Of a DNA stretch of 64,000 nucleotides, positions 1 to 10,790 are shown piece after piece. The position numbers and the translations under genes are program-made. The notes below the pieces were generated by a model that saw only the letters and a list, made by a program, of their open reading frames with translations, did not search any database and was not told the origin of the DNA. Each line of letters opens with the position of its first letter. The stretch's first letter is position 1. Origin of the DNA: Dipteronia dyeriana (taxonomy: Eukaryota > Streptophyta > Magnoliopsida > Sapindales > Sapindaceae); NCBI GenBank assembly GCA_032871835.1, contig CM065299.1, forward strand, positions 79,262,204 to 79,326,203, given 5' to 3'.

Positions 1-393
1 AAGTACATCCATTAATGATTATAGTTTATTTCATTTTTATTATTTTTAAACATAGGGTCTTATATTCTCAAATACTTAAGATATTATTATTAACTCATTC
101 TTATCTAATCAAAATCTAACATATAAGAAAAAAAATTAATGATTTAAAACGGATTGCAGGTAATTCTATTGTTACCTAAAAAAAGTTTTCACCCTGTATA
201 TATTTTTTAATACTTAAATAACCATTATATACATTACTTAAAAGTATATAATTGTATAATTGAAAACCCAAATTTACTTTCTACATCCATAAATCGTATA
301 CGCAATCTATTATAAACCTAATAATATATACAAAATCAAAACTAGTAATGAAATATAATTCGACATGTAATTAAAGAATGAACAAATAAACAA
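1..393. other. AT-rich non-coding DNA
   Basis: Very AT-rich sequence with no long open frame, no recognisable repeat end and no RNA gene. I see nothing that can be named here. Confidence 0.6.
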
Positions 394-645
394 TTATAAT
401 GGTAGATATTCAATACTTTTGTCCATCATTTATATCCATCATGATGTGTCGGTTGTCATATTATCACATAAAATGAGTTGAATTTAAAAAAAAAAAAATT
501 TGTATTCCTTAAATCTACTACTTTAATATATAAAAAATGTTATGATGTGGTGATGTGGTAACCGATAAGGAAATGCAATGTCAGCTGCCACATCAAGTTG
601 GATGTAAACGATGGATAAAAGTGTTGAATATCTACAATTATCCAA
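394..645. mobile_element. Palindromic MITE, about 250 bp
   Basis: The two ends are long imperfect inverted repeats. The left arm, from about 398 (GTAGATATTCAATACTTTTG and onward), pairs for about 60 bases with the reverse complement of the right arm ending near 645 (GTAGATATTCAACACTTTTA). The centre includes a poly-A run. No coding capacity. This architecture is that of a foldback-type miniature inverted-repeat element. The exact ends and target duplication are uncertain; an AATAAA-like hexamer lies close to both ends. Confidence 0.6.
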
Positions 646-943
646 TAAATAATTGATTTGATTAGTCCCATACAAATATGCTTATTTTGATTTTATTCTG
701 GTTGATTTTTTTTTTATTTTAAGAATTAGTTGTTCTTTGTTTATTTCATACAAGTATACTACTATGCTTTGCAATTAATATGTTTGTTTTTAATTATTAT
801 TATTATTTTTTGATTGAAAAACATATCATTTTTTTTAAGAAAAGGAGTTGACTTTTGTTCGTTTCATTTGTTTGATATTTAGTATGTTGGTTTAATTTTA
901 TTATTGTTTTATGATTTAAAAAAAATGTTATTTTGAAAAGAGT
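646..943. other. AT-rich non-coding DNA
   Basis: T-rich and A-rich runs only; no gene or repeat boundary recognised. Confidence 0.6.
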
Positions 944-1619
944 TTAGGATCTGTCCTGTAAGCGTTTTTTATTGGCTGATTTTAAAAAAAGAAAAAAGAA
1001 AATGAAAACAGCGTTTTTGATTTCAGTTTCGAATTCTGAAAACGCGTCTGATAGCATATACTGTAATCTGTATTTTGAAAATGAAAACTAGAAAATACGT
1101 CTAGTAGATTAACAGAAAAATTTGATTTTTTAATAATATAACTCAATCATAAATTTGAAATTAGAAAAATGTTTTACCATATTATATATATGGAAAATAC
1201 TGATTTAGGTCCACAATACGTTAATTATATTTATAGATATTGAATTTCCATATTATTATTTATGTTCTACAGAAAATGGATCGGTATTTACCGGCATTTC
1301 TTAGTCGCTTTAAACCAATTATAGAGCCAATCCATCGAATTAATTTTTTATAATCTCTTCATCAATTCTAATTGGTGATTGAAAAAAAAATTGCACAAAA
1401 CATTTCAAATGGTAGAAAGCATGGGGAGAATTAATATGTTTATATATATAATTGAGATAAATAGTTATAGTCCTTAAAAAAATTTCAAATTTTATTCATA
1501 GGTATATTTCAATGAACTTATTATTCACAAAATTTTTTTTAATCAAAATTCATTCAAATCGATGTGATTTTATGGTAGTTCTTACCGAAATTAAAATAAG
1601 GGATCCCTTATGAGAGACT

Positions 1620-1621
<2 letters not shown>

Positions 1622-1654
<33 letters not shown>
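1622..1654. repeat. (TA)n microsatellite
   Basis: About 16 uninterrupted TA dinucleotides inside the Harbinger-like element. Confidence 0.95.
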
Positions 1655-1658
<4 letters not shown>

Positions 1659-1726
1659 CATGTAAATTATTACCAATAATTATTGAGTTTTCAACCCTAG
1701 CAAACCGATAAAAAGCAAAAGCTTTA

Positions 1727-2267
1727 GGGCCAACTTGATATTGTTTTAAAAAAGTTAAAATCAGATTATTTTATAATTTTTGACATAAAATGATGTTTGA
1801 TAAATCTTCCAAAAGTGATTAATTGATAGGTGATGGGCTACTTTTTAAAAGTGATTATGGAATAATCTATGTTATTATCCTTATGAAATTAAGTTAAAAT
1901 CATTTATATACCTTATTTCATTTCGAAAATAAATATTCTATTTAAATATTGATTTGATTCATAAAATATTTTAATTTTTTTTATTGTTCTTATAGATTTT
2001 TTTTTTAAATTTAAATATTCAATTTAAATATTAATTTATTATATATAATAAATGAAAAAATCGAAATAGAATCCTAAACTCATGTATACTTTAGTCTTTA
2101 TAACTAATTTCAGTACTTTTACAATAAGATTATCAAACATATTTATACTGTTTTTGAGCTATACATGAGTTTTAACAAAAATCTATTGATTAACTTTACA
2201 AGAGATTATTTATTTAGCACAACTAATAGTGATTATTATAAGAGTTACATCAATATCATACTGACCC
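1727..2267. mobile_element. Nested Tourist-like (Harbinger-type) MITE, 541 bp
   Basis: The left terminus GGGCCAACTTGATATTG and the right terminus in reverse complement GGGTCAGTATGATATTG match at 13 of 17 positions. TTA lies immediately outside both ends (1724-1726 and 2268-2270). The interior is AT-rich with no gene. It sits wholly within the element at 947-5245, so it inserted later. Confidence 0.65.
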
Positions 2268-2374
2268 TTAATTAACTCCCCCAATTTAAGATCTCGGAGA
2301 AGAACATCAAATCAACTTGTGCAATCATCTCAACCAATTTTTGTTACAAAATTGTTAAAATATAAGTAATTACT

Positions 2375-4742
2375 AAAAACTTACCTGAGGTTTGACAATT
2401 GACACTCAAAAACAACTATATCAACAATTAGCATTCACACCCCCTACCATTAGAGTTTGACCAAGTTTGATTGTTAACTTTGAAATATCAAAGGGTAATA
2501 TCGTCTTATAATAATTATATTTAAAAAAAAAATTAATAGATTTTAAAAAACAAAAATAAAAACCGATTTTTTTTAATGAATCTTTATCGATCACCATCCA
2601 TATTTTTAAATAATCATTTTTTTAAAGTTAAAAGTAATCATTTTTTAAATTACTTGTGTGACTTTGTGAGATACTCACCAAATCTAAAAAAGATTGAGAT
2701 CGATCTGGATTCCAGTTCTGTGTGAGGAGTCACAGTCCATTTGAAGAATCATCACTTTGTTCCACGTATGGAGTCATGGAGAGGCTTATGCTTCCCTTTC
2801 TATGGCTGTATGAAACTCTGCTTACCTCTAATTATTTGATGTTTTTGATTTGAATCATTGATGTGCAACCTTTTTGCATATGCCTTAGATGGACATTTTG
2901 TCAACTGGTCACTTGGTGTTGATCAGGTGAACTTTTGGGAACTTTGGGAACGTGTTGGGGAATTGATGGAGGATTTTGGAAGGTCCTTTTCTGGTGTTAG
3001 GGGTTCTAAGGCCATCTCCAACCCATTACACTATTTTGTTACAACTTTACAGTAAAATCCAGAAACTTCCACTCCACCATCTTCAACCTATTGCAACAAA
3101 TCTTACTCTAAAGAGAATATTCCCTAAATATTATCTTTTTAATTGTTTATCAACAATTAATATTTCATCCCTCAACTAACATAATATTACGATAAGTACA
3201 AAAATTAATAAATTAGTAAATTAAGAAATTAAATTTATTTAACTAAAATATTGCATTTATTATTAATTAAACTTTGACATTACATTTCATAAAAGAAAAA
3301 AAAACACAAAATGAAAAGTACATATCGTCATTTAATTGTTATTGTCATTTCTAATGTATTTTTCATTAATGTTTTTAATGTTTTTATTAATATTTTTGTT
3401 GCTTGATTTGTTTTGTTTTAAATTTAGAGTTTTTTTATTATTATTAATGACATTTCGTAATTTTTGTATTATATACTTCATTTTAGTTTACTATAAATAT
3501 TAATATAAAAAATAATTCAATTAAAGCAAATATATATTAACCAAAAGCATTAGATAATTACAAAGATACAATTGTAATAAATTTTATTTATTAGGGTAAA
3601 ACTGTAATTAACAACTTCTTAAAATATGGGATGAAATCGTAATAGTATTAAAGAAAGTTGCTGAAATTAAAAATTCCATAAATTTGAGGGACTAAAAAAA
3701 ATTACAAAACAACCGGTAAAGTAGCACAATCTCACCAGATTGCGCTATTTCTGACGCTGGTTTTCCTTTGGAGGCAAAGTAACGTGAAGATTGGTGCTGG
3801 GGTGGAGAGGATTCTTGCACTAAAATGAAGATTGATGCTAAGGTTGGAGATGCTCTAAGGTGTGTAAACCCGTTGTTAAAAGCTGAATTTTACCCATTGC
3901 TGATGGCTTTAAATAGAATGTGGATGCAAATCAGTCCAACAGGCGAGAACTCAGATCGATGGAGGAGAGAACTCATATGTCTGCTTCATCTCTGAAGCTT
4001 AACGCTCCATCTCATCGGAGATGTAGCTCAGGAGCTTCAGTAGAGCAGATCATAATGATTTCCATGATCTACTCTTTTTTTTTGTGTGAATAGAATGGCT
4101 AATTAACCTTTTTATGTTGGAAAATATTTTGATTTCTTGTTTGTGTTTTGGAATTCAATTTACGTTTAGGATTGAAAGAATTTGAAGAATTTAGGTTTGT
4201 GAAGTTAACACATTGTTTTGATTGATGATATTTGTTGGGTGTTGGAGTGGAGAATTGATGAAGATGAGTTTGTGCAGAACTGAAGATTGGAGATCTGGGT
4301 TTTTGAAGAGCCAAGGATTGAAGATCTAGGTTTGTGAAGAACTGAAGATTCATGAACTTAGTTTGTGAATAACTGAAGATCGATGAATCTGGGTTTGTAA
4401 AGATTGATGATCTCCATCGATGCTATTTTTTTTTTAATTTTAATTATTGAGATTGACCTATCTATTTTTTCTAAAAATCTATTTTTTTTAATGAATATAT
4501 CTCTTCATGGATGGCGGAGGTTTTAATATTTTTAATTTCTTTTTTTTTTCAAATGAATTTTTTGTTTGTTTGTTTTTTTGTTAATTATAAGTCTCAAGGG
4601 TATTTTCATCATTTTAGCTTTTTATACAAGTCAATGGTTAAATATTAAATATAACGTTCAACACTAACGGTAGGGGAAGTTTATGTCAATTGTTGATAAA
4701 GTTGTTTTTGAGTGTCATTTGGCAAGCCTCACGTAGGTTCCC
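2375..4742. mobile_element. Non-autonomous MULE, 2.37 kb, nested
   Basis: Long terminal inverted repeats of about 110 bp: the left arm reads AAAAACTTACCTGAGGTTTG and the right arm in reverse complement GGGAACCTACGTGAGGCTTG. They continue with a shared block around TGACACTCAAAAACAACT. A 10-bp direct repeat AGTAATTACT flanks the element (2365-2374 and 4743-4752), close to the 9-10 bp duplications made by Mutator-like elements. No transposase domain. Short open frames near 2858-3179 have no recognisable product. The interior carries a further inserted element (3010-3855). The flanking repeat is nearly palindromic, which slightly weakens it as evidence. Confidence 0.65.
3010..3855. mobile_element. 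Innermost Tourist-like element, 846 bp
   Basis: The left end GGCCATCTCCAACC and the right end in reverse complement GAGCATCTCCAACC are 14-bp inverted repeats. Both are flanked by TAA (3007-3009 and 3856-3858), as for Harbinger-type MITEs. It lies inside the MULE at 2375-4742, making a three-level nest. No coding region seen. Confidence 0.5.
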
Positions 4743-5248
4743 AGTAATTACTTCATTAAAATATATGTAATATTTTGAAGACTTAGATTCTGATTAAAGA
4801 AAGCAAACCAAACAGTGAAGAAGAAGAAGAGATTGGTGGGTTGATCTATGCTTGGAGGAAACAAGTAGCGAAAAAGGAGCAGATCGATGCACGTTTGGTG
4901 GAGCAGATCGACAGACGTTTAGAGGAGTATATCAAAAGAAAGGGCCTCTTGGAGGACCAAATCGGTGGCAAAGAAGGAGGAAATCAGAAGAAGAAGAGGA
5001 AAAAAGAAGAATATCAGTCTAATGAAGTAAGAAAAAAAAAAGAGTTTTCTATTTTCTTAAAAACAAAATGAAAAACATGTTATATGTGTTTTCCATGTTT
5101 TTTAATTTTAACAATGATTTTATTTTTAATTTTGTTTTTGTTTTTTTTAAAAAACAAAATGAGAAATGGTTAATGAACATGAATTCAAAATAATTCTTGA
5201 AAACAAAAATGAAAACGGACAGAAAAACAGCTGCATGATAGACCCTTA

Positions 5249-6468
5249 CCGGTATGTTTTTAGGAAGTAGCAATATGTGCAATGATTTGTTTAATGAGTA
5301 AATATGTTTTAAAGAAAAATGTTTACCGCTCAACGTGAATTGGTCGTGATGTGTGTTTAGTTAGCCTGACAATGATATTCAATGTGACTTGGTCGTCACC
5401 ACCATATGTGGTATTTATAAAAAATAGTATTTAAAGATAGTTTTGGTACTTTTAAAGGCATTAGAAATAAAAATTCAATTTTAACTTCATATGATAGGTG
5501 TGAAAAGTAAATGAGTGTCACAAGAACATTTTTTGGGCAAATCGAAATTAAATAAATATATATATAGATATAAGTCCATTATTGAGTGCAAAATGATACA
5601 ATATCATTCTAATATCAACAATTGATTGCTTTAAAAAAAACATCCAATGGTCATGACTTATTCTCTTAATGAATGCATAGGAATCCTAAAATGACCTACT
5701 AAACAAGTCACTTCCCACTCACTAAATTACTTGACAGTTTGTTCTTTACTCCTCTAAATGGTTACCGTTTGTTCTTCTTTTCTCTTCCAGCTATAAACAT
5801 CTAATCTCTTATCTTTTTTCTTCTCTTCTTCCTCTATAATTCTCTTCCAGCCTTAAAGTTTCACTCCTCTCAATAATCACCGTTGTTCTTCTTGTCTTGT
5901 TACAAGTTGTTGATCTTCTTTTCGTTTCCAGCTATAAACATCTAATCTCTTACCGTTTTCTTCTATTCTTCCTCTATATTTCTCTTCCAGCCTTAAAGTT
6001 GTCCAGTTCTTCATATATTCAGGATCCACAAAGTTCTTCGCTGCTTCACTTCTTCAGTTCTTCCTTAAAGTTCTTCAATGCTTCATCAGGTGTGTCTCCA
6101 AATTTCGTTTTTAATTAGTGTCTTCACTGTTAGTTATTAGTCGTATCAAATGGTGTTTTAATGTCTGTGGTATTCGCCATTCTATAGTTTTTAGGTGTAA
6201 ATGGAAAATAACATCATGTTACTTTGACACCTATTGTTACGATTACTATATTTTAATGGAAAACACATAGAAAACATAATCATTAGATACAAATACATTC
6301 GAAACTATTATAATTATCGAGTCGGACATATAATCATATGATCGATCTTACTTTGCTGTGATTACTTTTATTATAAGTTAATCGTTACGTACATATTGTA
6401 ATTTTTGGTTTATATGTTGTGATAATCATATGTTGGTCGTTTTTTTATTTGTTTTTATTTGTGTAGTA
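5249..6468. other. 5' flank of the FAR1-like pseudogene
   Basis: Non-coding. From about 5700 to 6100 the + strand is pyrimidine-rich (CTTCTTCTC-type), typical of plant 5' leaders and intron 3' ends. A GTGTAG acceptor-like site stands just before the ATG at 6469. A leader exon plus an intron is plausible but cannot be placed exactly. Confidence 0.4.
5774..6000 (+). repeat. Tandem duplication in pyrimidine-rich leader (period 141)
   Basis: An 87-base segment containing CCAGCTATAAACATCTAATC and ending TTCCAGCCTTAAAGTT occurs at 5774-5860 and again at 5915-6000 with few differences. Each copy contains CTTCCAG motifs that could act as splice acceptors, so the duplication may have multiplied acceptor sites. 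Confidence 0.8.
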
Positions 6469-6699
6469 ATGGAACCGCATGGAGGTGAAAGTCCGATTGA
6501 TACCAATGATGAATTGAATAAATTTGAAGTGTTCCCAGATATGGACTCTTCTGTTGTTGATTCTATGCCTTATTCATCTTTGGTTGAAACATCAAAAGAA
6601 ATTTGTGGTTTGAGTTACAAAGATGTCATTGAAAATAAATTTGATTTGGTTGAAGATGCAGGTACATTTTATCATGGTTATTCTAGGTAAAGGTGTAAT

Positions 6700-6845
6700 T
6701 ATGGAGCGGCACGGCCCATTAGGCATGGCCTGCCGAGGTCGGTTTTCAAAAACTGGTCAGGCCTCGAAAACGGAGGCATGCCACGACAAGTTGGCTTGCC
6801 TCAGGCGAGCCGTGTTGGGCCGTCTGGCGGGCCTGGTCCATAATA
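6700..6845. repeat. GC-rich hAT subterminal region, left
   Basis: A GC-rich island in an otherwise AT-rich region, with repeated GGCACGGCCC, GGCATGGCCTGCCGAGG and CGGGCC-like words. It mirrors the block at 10590-10790. Subterminal repeats of this kind are transposase binding sites in hAT elements; that role is inferred here. Confidence 0.6.
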
Positions 6846-7232
6846 ATTTTTAAATTCGTTTTTTTTTTCAAATTAAGTTTGTTTTGATTTAGGGTTTAGG
6901 GTTTAGGATTTCAATTCCAAAAATGAATACAGAAAATGAACAATTTTTTATTTATTTAATTATTTTTCACTTATGGAATTCAGTATTACATATTTACATG
7001 ATTGCCTCATTAAAAACCTTACCAAGAAAAATCAAGTGGGATAAAAACTTGATAAGGGAAAAATAGTGCAATCATATTACAACTTACAAGTAAATACTAA
7101 ATACATATGTAAAACTATAACCTAGTTCTAGCCCTGACCACTATCTGCAGGTTCATCAATATATAGATTGTTGAAATATAGAATAAGCTCTTTATCTACA
7201 GTTTGATTTTGCAACCTTTTTTTAGTATACTC

Positions 7233-9110
7233 TCAATCCCGAAGGCATGTTAATACCTTCACCATCTCCGAATACAAACAACTTCTTCTTGATTCAATTA
7301 TACGTTCACTGGTGCTGAAAGCTTGTTCTGAAGACACCGTTGACACGGGAATAACTAGTACGCCACGTGCTAAGTGTGACCGAACTGGATACATGTACGT
7401 ATAGGTCTTCCACCATAACAACAAATCAAACTCTTCCTTGTCTTCAACATCATCGAACTGTGCTTCAAGGTACTTAATCAGTTCGGTACAAGAAGATGGG
7501 CCAGATTTTTGCCCTGAAGAAGTACTTTCTGATTTGTCCTTTTTTTGCCGTTTCAGAAAGCTCCAACTTGTTTGTTTCGGTTCTGTCTCCGATTGTGTTG
7601 ATTGGAGGGTGTCAATGTTGCCAAACAAGTTCTCATAAATACAAAAAATCTCGAACAACTTGGTTCAAATGCAAGTAATTTGTTCTGAATAATCTATTGA
7701 CAAATTAGTACCAATAAACTCAAGTAAAACTTCTAAACCAGATAATTTAACCCTAGGATATACTATAACACTTAAGGTATAAAGTAGAGGAATGTTAGCC
7801 CAATATTTTTTCAACTTTGTCTCCATAGCAACAACTGCAACACCTATATGTTCATCTTCTCTAAAACTGTTTAACACTTCAGACATTTCCACTATCTGAT
7901 GGATTGCTTAGGAAGATGTGGGGTAATAAACCCCGGAAAGAGTTACAGTGACATTGTAAAAAATCTTTAAAAATTGAACAAAACCTCTTACCACATACCA
8001 ATTTTCTATGGTAGTGTTTTTGCTCCAGGACGACCTGTTTCGGCCAATTTCATGTTATAAAAACATATAATGGTTGTATAATATTCCAAAAAAATTTCCA
8101 ACATTAAATAAGTAGAGTTTCACCTTACCGGCATATCAGTTTGGAATCGTCGGGGTTTGAGACAGTTTAATTTACAGTATCTCTTGAATTCACTGAATCT
8201 AGGATTAGAACTGCAAATCCAAGAAATGGCATCTCTGATGCGATCTATTTGGTCGCTTACCTGCTTTAAACCTGTTTGTACAACTAAATTTATAATATGA
8301 CAAGCACACTGTTGATGGAAGAAATAACCTCCATCTTGCGGGATATTTCTTGCAACAAACAATGTAATAGAGCTAGTATTTACAAATGCATTATCTAATG
8401 TGATAGAAAGGATACGATGCGTGATTTCATAAGTTTCTAAAACATAAATAATGACATTAAAAATATTTTCTGTGGTATGTGCAAAATCCATAGGACGAAA
8501 ACCAAGAATTCTTATTGTTATCCTCCATTCAGAATCTAAATAGTGTCCTTTGACACATAAATAGTCCTGTTTGGAACATGCATTCCAAATATCAGAAGTT
8601 AATGCAACAGAGACACTTAGATGTTGTATATCAGCAGTCAAGTCATCTCTTTGGGTTTTAAACAATCTTATCAAATCATTTCTAGTGGTGGTTCTATAAA
8701 CATGTTCAAATTGGGGGTTGTATGCAGATGTGATTAATTCTTTAAAAAATGGATTGTCACCAACACTGATCGGTTGATCAGTTTATGCAATGTATCGTGC
8801 CAAGCACTCTCTAACGTGCATGACATCGAACTGCCACGTAGTAACAGACCCGTCTGGGTGCCGTTGTAGTTGTGTCTGGGTTGTAGTGTCTACCTGTCCA
8901 TGTGCAGGCATATATTTGTACATATGCCATCTCAAATGTCTGGTTACCTTCTAACTATTGGCATAATCCTTATGATAAAACTTACATTTAGCGCTGGGCC
9001 CGGACATCCCGTCTGGGAGTGTCATTTGGACTATGTTGAAACACTGCCACACATCTGATGTTAATTTTTTAGGACGTGATATTGGTGTAACGGTGGAACC
9101 AGAAGGTCCC
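7233..9110 (-). pseudogene. hAT transposase (BED finger + RNase H-like core + dimerisation domain)
   Basis: Read from high to low coordinates. A BED-type zinc finger remnant (about 9050-8910) has TSDVWQCF, AKCKFYHKDY and LRWHM; the second cysteine appears replaced by Tyr. Next come the FFKELITSAYNP region and the RNase H-like core at 8674-8120 (VALTSDIWNA with an Asp, ITLDNAF with the second Asp, CACHIINLVVQTGL). Last is the C-terminal hAT dimerisation domain at 7658-7233 (LLWWKTYTYMYP, IPVSTVSSEQAFS). This is the plan of Ac/RICESLEEPER-type transposases. Decay: a stop replaces the conserved Trp right after DMPVR (TGA at 8120-8122), several stops lie between 8119 and 7659, and frames are broken in the finger region. 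No complete transposase can be made from it. Confidence 0.85.
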
Positions 9111-9289
9111 GTTTAAGTATGGGTCGGCTCCGAAATATCAAATTCATCGTTGAGCATGTTCAAACCGTCCAAAAAATAAGGGTGATGGTTAGATCCATTT
9201 CCTGAAGTAAAAATATAAACACTATAGTCATTAATAATCACATTAAAAATCAATATTTAGTAACAAAATAGTTTTAAATTAATTGCTAC

Positions 9290-10150
9290 CCTTAACAATC
9301 TTAATTTACTAACAATAATTAATAAAAATAATAGACATTTTAAAAAAATATTATTTTACTTCAAAAAAAAATTTAAATAAACAACTACGCTAAAAATTCA
9401 TAATTTACTAACAAAAAATATAAAATTCACTACTACAAATTAAATTGATAAATTTACCAACAACAAATATTAAATTAAATATTACACTTAAAAATATTAT
9501 TTTAATAATAAAACTTATTAAAATTAACCACTACACTTAAAATTCATAATATACTCACACAAAATATTAAAATAAACAACTACAATAAAAAATCATAATC
9601 TACTAACAAAAAATATAAAATTCACTACAAGAAATTAAATTGATAAATTTACTAACAACAAATATTAAATTAAATACTACACCATAATTTACTAATAAAA
9701 CTTCTTAAAATTAACCACTACACTTAAAATTCATAATATACTCACATAAAATATTAAAATAAACAACTACACTAAAAATTCATAATCTACTAACAAAAAA
9801 TATAAAATTCACTACTATAAATTAAATTGATAAATTTACTAACAACAAATATTAAATTAAATACTACACTTAAAAATCTTAATTTAGTAATAAAACTTAT
9901 TAAAATTAATCACTACACTTAAAATTCATAATATACTCACACAAAATATTAAAATAAACAACTACACTAAAAATTCAAAATTTATTAACAAAAAATATTA
10001 AACTTAACTACTACACTTAACATTCATAATTTACTTATTAAAAAATTAAAGTCAATAATACAAATTAAATTTCTAAATTTACTAATAACAAATATTAAAA
10101 TTACTACTAAACTTAAAAATCTTAATATACTAAACAATAATATTAACATT
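9290..10150. repeat. AT-rich tandem array inside the hAT element, about 190-bp period
   Basis: Blocks such as CACTACACTTAAAATTCATA recur at about 9529, 9716 and 9910 (spacing about 187 and 195), together with ACTAACAAAAAATATAAAAT and AACAACAAATATTAAATTAA. Three to four imperfect units, almost pure A/T with regular CTAC or CTAAC words. It lies upstream of the transposase gene on the - strand. Confidence 0.75.
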
Positions 10151-10589
10151 AATGCACAAAAATTGATAAACTAACTAACTTAATAAAAATGTTTTCATTT
10201 AATAACTAAAGTCTAAACATAAAATTATAAATTTACTATCAAAAAATGTTTCAACAAAAGTAATAAGAAAATTGTACATTTAAACTTTGGTGTGTTGGTG
10301 GAAAATTGAAAAATTTAGAGAATTTTGTAGAGAGAGTAATAATGAAATTGAATGAACAAGTGTAGAGAATTGGAGAATGTAGAGATTGAGATTTGAGAGA
10401 ATGAGAGATTGAAAGAATGATAGAGAAAGTGAATGGAAAATGAAATGGATGGAAGTATTTGTAGAAAAATTTGATTTGTGGGTCAAAATACAATTTGGAA
10501 GACTTTAGGGGTTTTTTTTTTATAAATTTTAAAGCCTCAAACGACTGGAATTCAAAATCCAGCCGTTGAAGGGAATATTTAAAAAAAAA

Positions 10590-10790
10590 TGGTCCAATTG
10601 ACCGACAGCGTGCCGGTTTAGGGGCCTAGCACACCGGCTAGGCGTGCCATGGCGGCCCAGCCCGCCAGACCTGGCACCAGCGGCCCGGCACGCTGCCTGT
10701 CACGTACCGGGCTTCGTTCTGGCATGCCTCCTTTAAGCTTTGCGGATCACAAGGACCGGCCTGTCTCGGGCCGATCCATATTTACAGCAC
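10590..10790. repeat. GC-rich hAT subterminal region, right
   Basis: Dense GGCCCG, GGCACG and GCCGG words (for example GGCGGCCCAGCCCGCC and GGCCCGGCACGCTGCC) directly inside the right terminal repeat. Counterpart of the block at 6700-6845. Confidence 0.6.

Larger units (their letters stand above)
947..5245. mobile_element. PIF/Harbinger-like element, long copy with nested insertions
   Basis: The left end begins GGATCTGTCCTGTAAGCG and the right end, read in reverse complement, begins GGGTCTATCATGCAGCTG. Both are flanked by the trinucleotide TTA (944-946 and 5246-5248), the TWA target duplication typical of PIF/Harbinger elements. The same termini flank the 1000-bp copy at 30077-31076, which independently supports the boundaries. 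The 4.3-kb length is mostly due to later insertions: 1727-2267 and 2375-4742. No transposase is recognisable, so the element is non-autonomous. Near the right end (4820-5040) there is a purine-rich stretch with a short Lys/Glu-rich open frame that resembles the purine-rich part of the second copy; I do not treat it as a gene. Confidence 0.7.

Noticed and set aside
4841..5071. Lys/Glu-rich open frame near the right end of the Harbinger-like element
   Set aside because: Purine-rich low-complexity sequence; resembles a shared DNA block in the sister element rather than a conserved protein.
10251..10493. 80-codon open frame on the - strand within the hAT element
   Set aside because: Pyrimidine-rich leader sequence upstream of the transposase; no domain, two overlapping frames equally open.
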